The translations under genes were made by a program, and so were the position numbers. The notes under the pieces are model-generated. The model ran no database searches, had not been told where the DNA came from, and saw nothing but the letters and a program-made list of their open reading frames with translations. This document shows, piece by piece, positions 49,416-55,529 of a stretch of DNA of 55,529 bases (position 1 is the first letter of the stretch; each line of letters opens with the position of its first letter). Where the stretch lies: the NCBI GenBank assembly GCA_043736395.1, contig JAYTCQ010000385.1, forward strand, positions 1 through 55,529, written 5' to 3'. This DNA comes from JAFDVL01 sp043736395. Lineage in GTDB: Bacteria > Acidobacteriota > Blastocatellia > RBC074.

Positions 49416-50666
49416 ATGAACCGATTGAATAATTTTACGTGCGCCGCGTTGTTGCTCATGAGCGTAGAGGTATTCGCCCAACCAGGCACGGGGGGTGTCG
49501 CTGTGGCCCCAAAGAAATTTGCATTGCTGATCGGAATTGACGCTTACCAAAATGATCTTCCTCCACTCGAAGGGTGCGCGAAAGATGCGAAGAACATGGC
49601 GGAATTACTGGCGAAAACATACAAATTCTTACCGCAAAATCTGCAAACTCTGACTGATAAAGCAGCCAACCGTCAGAGCATTCTGAATGCTCTGAGGCTG
49701 CACGAAGCCAAGTCGCAGAAAGGCGATTTATTTGTGTTTTATTATTCCGGTCACGGCTCCTTGTTTCCGGATGCAAAATCTGAGGAACGCGATGAAACTA
49801 AAATTATTACGCCGCCGGATGAGAATCTGAAGCGAGGAAAATATGATTCAGCTTTGTGTCCGGTTGATACAGGTTCTTCCAGGCACAGCGGCAAGCCGTG
49901 GCGCAATCTGATTCTGGATGACGAACTCTACGCTCAATTCTCGCGTTTCACACAGAAAGGCTGCGCCGTAATTTTTATTGCTGATAGTTGTAACTCAGGC
50001 ACCATCGGTAAAGGTGTGATGAAGGTCATCAATAAATCATTGAATTTGGAAGATGCCTTGAAAATTAAGTTTGACGAAATTTCGGCGCCGGAAATCGCGC
50101 GTGAGATTAAACCTCCGAACATGCGCGGTCAATATTTAATTCTCTCTTCATCACAGGATAGTCAGTTCTCAGGCGCGACCAGTAATGGCAGCTTGTTCAC
50201 CAGTGCGCTGATTGAAACGTTGCGCCTTGCGCCGCAGCGGAATTACAACGATCTCTACAAAGTTGTCAAAAAGAAAGTCTTAAAAGATTCAGAGAACACG
50301 CAGGAACCACAGCTTGACAAGCGGTTTTTTCAAGGGAGTTTAGAGTCGACATTTCTGTCATTTTTGGAGACGGTTCACACTACTTCAGATTCAGTGGCTG
50401 TGCCACTCAACGTCAGGTTGATGGTCACTGATTACAGGGATCAGCCAATTAAAGATGTTACTGTCAGTCTGGTTTCTGATGGAATCGGTTATACCAATAA
50501 AACCTCAGCGAAAGGAGTTTGCCTGCTCCGAAACATAAATCCTAAAGCGTATAAAATTTCGATTCGCCATCAGAGCTACAAACCTATTGAGGCGAATTTG
50601 GAGATAACCGAAAGCCCTCTGAATCCAGGCCAGGCTGATTTAGTGGTTCTCTTGAAACCTAGATAA
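49416..50666 (+). CDS. Exported caspase-like protease, tandem copy 1
   Basis: The 416-aa protein has a signal peptide (about 1-21), a C14 caspase domain (about 33-320) with His in FYYSGHGSLFPD (H113) and Cys in FIADSCNSGTIG (C192), the metacaspase-style insert with KYDSALCPVDTG and NLILDDELYAQF, and a C-terminal carboxypeptidase-regulatory-like sandwich (about 330-416: LMVTDYRDQPIKDVTVSLVS). Caspase-like proteases of bacteria (orthocaspases) cleave after Arg or Lys. Two close paralogues follow (50701, 51965). The signal peptide places it outside the cytoplasm. Confidence 0.88.
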   Translation: MNRLNNFTCAALLLMSVEVFAQPGTGGVAVAPKKFALLIGIDAYQNDLPPLEGCAKDAKNMAELLAKTYKFLPQNLQTLTDKAANRQSILNALRLHEAKSQKGDLFVFYYSGHGSLFPDAKSEERDETKIITPPDENLKRGKYDSALCPVDTGSSRHSGKPWRNLILDDELYAQFSRFTQKGCAVIFIADSCNSGTIGKGVMKVINKSLNLEDALKIKFDEISAPEIAREIKPPNMRGQYLILSSSQDSQFSGATSNGSLFTSALIETLRLAPQRNYNDLYKVVKKKVLKDSENTQEPQLDKRFFQGSLESTFLSFLETVHTTSDSVAVPLNVRLMVTDYRDQPIKDVTVSLVSDGIGYTNKTSAKGVCLLRNINPKAYKISIRHQSYKPIEANLEITESPLNPGQADLVVLLKPR

Positions 50667-50700
50667 TCAACTTAACTACTTCAAATGAATGAGGTCACTG

Positions 50701-51945
50701 ATGGAACACATACTTAAGCTACTAATTGTCGTCTTGCTCGTTGGTGGATTTTCTAATCGTAGTCTGGGGCAAGCACCGCCAAAACCCAAAAAATATGCCT
50801 TGTTGGTAGGGATAGATCTGTATACAGACGTGAAGCAGCTAGTCGGGTGCTTGAAAGATGTCGATAATGTGAAGGAAGTGCTGAACAAAAAAGCAGGCTT
50901 TCCGTTAGAAAATCTGGAAGCCTTAAAAAATCAACAAGCCACGAGAGACGGGATTTTGAATTCACTCAAAGCGAAACAAAGCTCCGCTCGCTCCGGTGAT
51001 TTATTTGTCTTTTACTTTTCAGGCCATGGCACGCTTTTCCCTGACCGGTTTTCGGAAGATAAAGATGAGATGAATAACATTTCTCCTCCCGGGTTAACGG
51101 CTGGAAAATATGATTCGGCGCTGTGTCCGGTGGATACAAATTCCGCGTCTCATGGGAATAAACCATGGGAAAATCTAATCCTTGATGATGAATTATTTTC
51201 GTTGTTTTCCGGTTTCACAAAAGCAGGATGCATGGTGGTCTTTATCGCTGATAGTTGCCATTCCGGCACGATTGCGAAAGGGGTTGGGGTTGAAGCTAAA
51301 TACGTCTCACCTGAGAAAGCTATCAAGACGCAGATGACCAATATTGTTCCTGCCACGTTAGGCCGTGTGACCAGTGAACAAGATAAACAGGTGAACGCGA
51401 GAGGGATGTATTTAACCTTGTCCTCGTCAAAAGATACTCAAACCTCCGGCGCAACGCAAAATGGAAGTTTGTTTACCAAACACGTAGTCAAAGCCATTAA
51501 TGAAAAGGCCAATCAATCCTATCGAGAGTTATATGCGGCGATAAAAAACGGAGTAATGCAAGAATCCAGCCAAAGTCAGAATCCCCAACTTGATACCCGA
51601 TTTTACACCGGGAGCGTTGAGACCCGCATTCTGACGATGCCGAATATTTCCGCTGCGCCTCCGGTGAGTAATTTACCGTTGACGGTAAAATTTCTGGTGA
51701 CGAATCGCTCTGAGAAGGCGATTCACAGGGCTAATATTTCGATCCTGACCACTCAGGGAAATGTACAGGCTTTGGGTAGAACAGACAATAAAGGTCGTTT
51801 TAAACTGAATACGCCGCTTAGTCCTGGCACCTATCAGATTAAAGTTCAGCGGAATGGATATGTGCATGTGAATGCGAGAGCAGAGGTTTTTGAAACGGCC
51901 TTAAATCGTGGAGAAGTGACATTTTGGATCAGGATGAGGAAATAA
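50701..51945 (+). CDS. Exported caspase-like protease, tandem copy 2
   Basis: The 414-aa protein has a signal peptide (about 1-23), a caspase domain with H109 in YFSGHGTLFPD and C186 in FIADSCHSGTIA, the insert KYDSALCPVDTN and NLILDDELFSLF, and a C-terminal carboxypeptidase-regulatory-like sandwich (about 325-414). GAGGT lies 5 nt before the ATG at 50701, which decides this start over an in-frame ATG 12 bp upstream. It is closely related in layout to the genes on both sides; spacing is 34 bp to the previous and 19 bp to the next, so one operon. Confidence 0.88.
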   Translation: MEHILKLLIVVLLVGGFSNRSLGQAPPKPKKYALLVGIDLYTDVKQLVGCLKDVDNVKEVLNKKAGFPLENLEALKNQQATRDGILNSLKAKQSSARSGDLFVFYFSGHGTLFPDRFSEDKDEMNNISPPGLTAGKYDSALCPVDTNSASHGNKPWENLILDDELFSLFSGFTKAGCMVVFIADSCHSGTIAKGVGVEAKYVSPEKAIKTQMTNIVPATLGRVTSEQDKQVNARGMYLTLSSSKDTQTSGATQNGSLFTKHVVKAINEKANQSYRELYAAIKNGVMQESSQSQNPQLDTRFYTGSVETRILTMPNISAAPPVSNLPLTVKFLVTNRSEKAIHRANISILTTQGNVQALGRTDNKGRFKLNTPLSPGTYQIKVQRNGYVHVNARAEVFETALNRGEVTFWIRMRK

Positions 51946-51964
51946 GCCAAACCCAGGGAGCCTT

Positions 51965-53335
51965 ATGAATCAACTAGCAAAAAGGTCTTTTATGATCGCC
52001 CTTCTTTTCACTGGGATTATTGTACAAGCGCAATCGAAAAAGTTTGCGGTGCTGGTTGGAATTGATGCGTACAAAGAAAATGCGTTGGTGGGCTGTAAAA
52101 AAGATGCAACGAATATCCGGGATTTACTTATCAACCGGTGCGACTTTCCCCTCAGCAATATTTCCCTGCTGCTCAATCAAAAGGCGACCCGCAAAGGAAT
52201 TATTGATCTTATTAAAACAAAACAACTCCAGGCTCGGCGAGGGGATTTGTTCGTCTTTTACTTTTCCGGACACGGCACACGCTTCCCTGATGAAAAATCC
52301 GAGGAGTGGGATGAATTAAAACCAGGACAACTGGTCTCTCCGAATGTGCAGAATGAAAGTCTCCGAAAGATGCTGAATATCGGACTTGATTCTGCGCTTT
52401 GCCCCGTAGATGTTGGTGGCCCAAAGGCAAGCGGCAAACCTTGGGAAAATCTGATTTTGGACGACGAACTCTATCTGCTTTTTTTGCCGTTTGTGCAAAA
52501 AGGGTGTGGGGTAATCGTAATCGTGGATAGCTGTCATTCGGGCACCATCATTATGCGGAAAATAGGAGGTGATGACGCGCCGCAACGACTGGTAAAAGAG
52601 CTGGCTCTCAATAGGGCACTCACGAAACGCTTCGCTGAAATTCCCAAACCTCAAGTGGTGCGGAGTGTGAGAGATCATTATGCTAGTGGTCTCTATCTGG
52701 CCATCACTTCCTCCACCGATCTTCAGGAATCCGGTGCAACAGCGAATGGCAGTTTGTTTACGAACGCTTTAATTAAAGCCGTAAAAAGTAATTCTCGTTT
52801 GACCTACCTGGATTTATACCGCACGGTCAAGACCATTGTCTGGGATCAATCCAGTCAGGCGCAAAAACCGCAATTAGACCAACGATTCTATCGTGGGAAT
52901 TTGCAAGGATTATTTTTGGCACTTCCCCGATTCCTCCCACAAGAGTTCGTTCCGGCACCGCTGCAAGCTCGTCTCCGCGTGACAGATCAGCAGGAAAAGC
53001 CGCTCATGGGCGCGAATATTTCAATAACTTCGCTCGCAAATCCTAGCCTTTCCAGCAGTGGAAGCACAGATCAGCGTGGCAGGTACGTTTCACAGAATGT
53101 TCTGCCGCACGGGGAATTTCGGTTGAATGTTTCGCTTCCAAATTATCAAACGATTGAAACCAGCCTCGAACTGGTTGATTTCATTGTGAACAGCGGATGG
53201 GCAGAGTACTGGGTGCGGATGACGCGGAATAGAATCATAAGGCCCAGAAGGACAGAGACGATAGAGGGGATAAAAGTTTACACGCGCATCAAACGCCCAG
53301 ATACGGTAAAAGTTATTCGCCCCACGCGACAATAA
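51965..53335 (+). CDS. Exported caspase-like protease, tandem copy 3
   Basis: The 456-aa protein has a signal peptide (about 1-22, ending VQAQ), a caspase domain with H103 in YFSGHGTRFPD and C190 in VIVDSCHSGTI, the insert LDSALCPVDVGG and NLILDDELYLLF, and a carboxypeptidase-regulatory-like domain (about 330-420) followed by a basic tail (IIRPRRTETIEGIKVYTRIK) not seen in the other two. GGGAG precedes the ATG. The longer insert around KPGQLVSPNVQNESLRKM distinguishes it from copies 1 and 2, so the three have begun to specialise. Confidence 0.88.
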   Translation: MNQLAKRSFMIALLFTGIIVQAQSKKFAVLVGIDAYKENALVGCKKDATNIRDLLINRCDFPLSNISLLLNQKATRKGIIDLIKTKQLQARRGDLFVFYFSGHGTRFPDEKSEEWDELKPGQLVSPNVQNESLRKMLNIGLDSALCPVDVGGPKASGKPWENLILDDELYLLFLPFVQKGCGVIVIVDSCHSGTIIMRKIGGDDAPQRLVKELALNRALTKRFAEIPKPQVVRSVRDHYASGLYLAITSSTDLQESGATANGSLFTNALIKAVKSNSRLTYLDLYRTVKTIVWDQSSQAQKPQLDQRFYRGNLQGLFLALPRFLPQEFVPAPLQARLRVTDQQEKPLMGANISITSLANPSLSSSGSTDQRGRYVSQNVLPHGEFRLNVSLPNYQTIETSLELVDFIVNSGWAEYWVRMTRNRIIRPRRTETIEGIKVYTRIKRPDTVKVIRPTRQ

Positions 53336-53370
53336 TTCGAGAAAGCACTTTCCCCCACGAAGGTACCCTG

Positions 53371-55278
53371 ATGAAAAAACTACTTTCTACTCTGCTAATT
53401 ATTAGTTTCAGTCTGAATGCCGCAATCGCTGGCGGGGACAAGCCAGGGATTAATCAACCCCTCAGTTTGACAGCGGCTTATGCCGCAGAGCTTAACAAGG
53501 GCGCACCTCTTTACATTACGCCGGATTTTACTTTCGAAAGGGTGCATTTCTATTTTTCTACCATGCTGGAGGCGACCGAAGAAAAACGATTTTCGCCTTT
53601 ACTGGGAGAGATGTTGGATCGCTTGCATGCCGCCCTGATGCAGGCACAAAAAGAGGCTAAAAATACTTCCGTCCGAGATTTGCTCGGACGGAATCTGGAC
53701 TACACGCAAGTCGCCCGATGCTTACTAGGGCAAGCCGAAAGTCCTGAGCAAGGCAAAGTAAGTGAGGAATTAAAACTCATTGCCGAAGCCAAACAAATAG
53801 CTAACTCACCGGTGATGGGGTACAGCGACGATTACACGCAATATCTGCCGCGCGGACATTATGAAAAATCAGAAGAGTTGCAACGATACTTTCGCACCAT
53901 CACCTGGTTGAGCCGCGCGGCATTTTTCATCGAAGAAAATTCTGCCGCTGGAATTGATGAAACATTAGCCAAACAGCTCACAGCGCAAGCCGTCCTGATG
54001 CTTGCCATCAGTTCGCGGCAGTCCGAAATTCCCAAGACGCTCGCCACTTTTGAGCAAGCCCTCACCGCCTGGATTGGCCCCAGTGATGATCTGACTTTTC
54101 CTGAGGTAACTGCGATGTTGGCAAAAATTTCATATTCTGCAAAGAGCGAACAACCGGAAGATATCGTGTCTCCCGAACAGATCAAAACTATCCGCGAATT
54201 TCTCATTGCCAATGCCCGCCGTCCGCGCATTTTAGGAACTCTCGCGTTTGAAGGAAGCAAAACGCCACCTCTTTCCATTCGCGTTATTGGTCAAAGGTTC
54301 TCACCAGATTCTTACGTTTTTCATACCTTGACGTTTGATCGTGTCTTGGATTATCGGTCTGGTTCAATGGCGCAAACTCGTACCAGTTCTAGCATCAAAA
54401 ATATCAGTTCGGCGCCAACAAAAATTTTCACACTTTCGACGACAGCGCAGGGACGAAAGGTTCGCGGTGTCCCTCGTTCGCTTGACCTGCTGGCAACGCT
54501 TGGCTCGAAATATGCCGCGCAGGAACTCACGCGAACTGCCGATGATCGTTATCAGGGTTACGCGGATCAACGCCGGAAATTACAAGCGGAAATTCCCGGA
54601 TTGCTGAAAACTACAGAAAGCTTCAACGCTCATTATTTGCTCGCGGTTCAGGCAGCTTTGCAGGAAGACAACTTTGATAGCGTCAATACCGCGCTGGGTG
54701 GTTGGATCATGCTGCGCCACGATCTGGCGGCGTATGCCAAGCAAAGCTATACGGCCATTCCCAAAGGCGGCTTTTATCCGCCAAGCGTTGCCGGAAAGAA
54801 ATCGCCGGTCTTTGTAGCTCCAGCTGCTCCAGTTTTCCTGCAACTAAAACGAGCCATCGAAATTCTGCTGAAAGAAATGGAAACAGATGACCGTGAGTCG
54901 GGGCTTCGATTGGTCGCGTTCCTCCAACTATTAGCCGATCAGGCCGGCAAGGGAGTATTGTCAGAAAGAGTGGCTGCGCCGATCTATGAAGAAATCAAGC
55001 ACAGTAAAGTGTCAGAATCTTCGATTTTGATTGCCGATGCGCATACTGATTTGATTTCAAAACAAGTCCTGCAAGTTGGATTAGGATTTGGTCAACGCAA
55101 GTTCTTCCCTGTTGAAAAGGGAAGTCGCGCCACCGGATTTGTTTTTCAATGTTATGAATTTCGACAGAACATGCAGAACAGATTGTCGGATCAGAAATGG
55201 CAGGATGAGATGAAACGAAATCAATCCTTCTATCGGCAATTCGCGGTTGCGGCACAGAGCGGAGCGCGGGTCAATTAA
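53371..55278 (+). CDS. Exported DUF3160-family protein
   Basis: The 635-aa protein has a signal peptide (about 1-20, ending AIAG) and the layout of DUF3160: ELNKGAPLYITPDFTFERVH, FYFSTMLEATEEKRF, a helical array (LAKQLTAQAVLMLAISSRQS), RVIGQRFSPDSYVFHTLTFD, VPRSLDLLATLGSKYAAQEL and LGGWIMLRHDLAAYAKQSYT. The function of the family is unknown; members are secreted and helical. It sits inside the caspase block, 35 bp after copy 3 and 9 bp before the next caspase-like gene. A substrate, inhibitor or partner role towards the caspases is possible. Confidence 0.85.
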   Translation: MKKLLSTLLIISFSLNAAIAGGDKPGINQPLSLTAAYAAELNKGAPLYITPDFTFERVHFYFSTMLEATEEKRFSPLLGEMLDRLHAALMQAQKEAKNTSVRDLLGRNLDYTQVARCLLGQAESPEQGKVSEELKLIAEAKQIANSPVMGYSDDYTQYLPRGHYEKSEELQRYFRTITWLSRAAFFIEENSAAGIDETLAKQLTAQAVLMLAISSRQSEIPKTLATFEQALTAWIGPSDDLTFPEVTAMLAKISYSAKSEQPEDIVSPEQIKTIREFLIANARRPRILGTLAFEGSKTPPLSIRVIGQRFSPDSYVFHTLTFDRVLDYRSGSMAQTRTSSSIKNISSAPTKIFTLSTTAQGRKVRGVPRSLDLLATLGSKYAAQELTRTADDRYQGYADQRRKLQAEIPGLLKTTESFNAHYLLAVQAALQEDNFDSVNTALGGWIMLRHDLAAYAKQSYTAIPKGGFYPPSVAGKKSPVFVAPAAPVFLQLKRAIEILLKEMETDDRESGLRLVAFLQLLADQAGKGVLSERVAAPIYEEIKHSKVSESSILIADAHTDLISKQVLQVGLGFGQRKFFPVEKGSRATGFVFQCYEFRQNMQNRLSDQKWQDEMKRNQSFYRQFAVAAQSGARVN

Positions 55279-55287
55279 AGGGAATAT

Positions 55288-55529
55288 ATGGGGAATAAAT
55301 CTAAGCCCGAAAATTATCACATCAGCGGCGTAATTTGGTTGATTGTGATGATGTTTTTATTCGTTCAGAATGTGGTTCCAAAACCAAGCCAGGGACGAAC
55401 TGTCATTAAAAATAATCACGCAATCAAAGGACGCGTATTATTAATAGGGATCAATCGGTACAAAGACTCCCGCCTAAATATCCCCGGTTGTGTCGAAGAT
55501 GCCAATGAAACGGCGAATTTCATCAAGAA
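55288..55529 (+). CDS. Caspase-like protein, 5' part only (cut by window end)
   Basis: The frame starts at ATG 55288 with AGGGA just upstream and runs 80 codons off the window. The N-terminus has a membrane or signal helix (about 13-31: ISGVIWLIVMMFLFVQNVV), then GRVLLIGINRYKDSRLNIPG and CVEDANETANFIK, the opening strands and helix of a C14 caspase domain as in the three tandem copies (VGIDAYKENALVGCKKDA). Catalytic His and Cys would lie beyond the window. It continues the caspase operon after the DUF3160 gene. Confidence 0.78.
   Translation, partial: MGNKSKPENYHISGVIWLIVMMFLFVQNVVPKPSQGRTVIKNNHAIKGRVLLIGINRYKDSRLNIPGCVEDANETANFIK

Noticed and set aside
1..55529. CRISPR arrays and tRNA genes
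   Set aside because: No regularly spaced direct repeats with unique spacers and no cloverleaf sequence was noticed on either strand; a dedicated scan was not possible.

Overview
The window looks like a chromosomal piece of a Gram-negative soil- or sediment-type bacterium, most probably an Acidobacteriota (Blastocatellia-like). I infer this from moderate base composition, secreted enzymes typical of that phylum (S9 and CocE/NonD hydrolases, DUF4440/NTF2-like exported proteins, Tat-exported enolase-superfamily enzymes, a fused MFS/spermidine synthase), many signal peptides, and a dense population of short palindromic repeats. No rRNA, tRNA, CRISPR array or transposase gene was recognised, so the taxonomic call rests on gene style and is only moderately sure.

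Left half (1-25.3 kb): metabolic and accessory genes, nearly all on the minus strand. An apparent operon (35-6178) encodes a Tat-exported ThDP enzyme, a small conserved protein, a membrane-anchored cytochrome c, a cytochrome-c/PQQ quinoprotein of polyvinyl-alcohol-dehydrogenase type and a class III CoA-transferase. A Crp/Fnr regulator is divergent at 6755. Then follow a CocE/NonD hydrolase, an S9 peptidase, a SMI1/KNR4 protein, an MFS-spermidine synthase fusion, a lactate permease, three NTF2-like paralogues, a class-3 lipase, two Tat-exported enolase-superfamily enzymes, a GDSL hydrolase and several unknowns. This half carries inverted-repeat (REP/BIME-like) elements, two of them inside open reading frames, and several gene ruins: a lactate permease C-terminal scrap, a TPR scrap and an internally shortened ATP-grasp gene.

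Right half (25.9-55.5 kb): a plus-strand contractile injection system (CIS, phage-tail-like) locus. The order is small membrane protein, Pvc16/DUF4255 protein, sheath, tube, a long disordered protein, Pvc7/LysM tube-baseplate protein, VgrG/Pvc8 spike, a 62-aa protein, a PAAR-like tip, a caspase-FGE protein, gp25, a baseplate-J protein with a fused C-terminal propeller, and a P2-I-like tail protein. Next come two paralogous membrane proteins (Ig-like domain, one transmembrane helix, PASTA domains), a polytopic membrane protein with an HExxH zinc-protease motif and two more membrane proteins. After an AT-rich gap (43.5-44.2 kb) there is a second plus-strand block: a caspase-TPR protein, two exported unknowns (one with a possible lysozyme-like core), three tandem caspase-like proteases, a DUF3160 protein and the start of another caspase-like gene cut by the window edge.

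Working model (inference): the contractile tail is docked to the inner membrane from the inside by the Ig-TM-PASTA proteins, whose PASTA arms reach the peptidoglycan. The exported caspase-like proteases, the membrane metallopeptidase and the lysozyme-like protein would be effectors, processors or executioners. No AAA+ ATPase, classical tape measure or tail fibre was seen in the window, so the machine is either incomplete here or unusual in design. The combination of membrane-anchored CIS and an expanded exported caspase array is the most promising candidate for an undescribed system.
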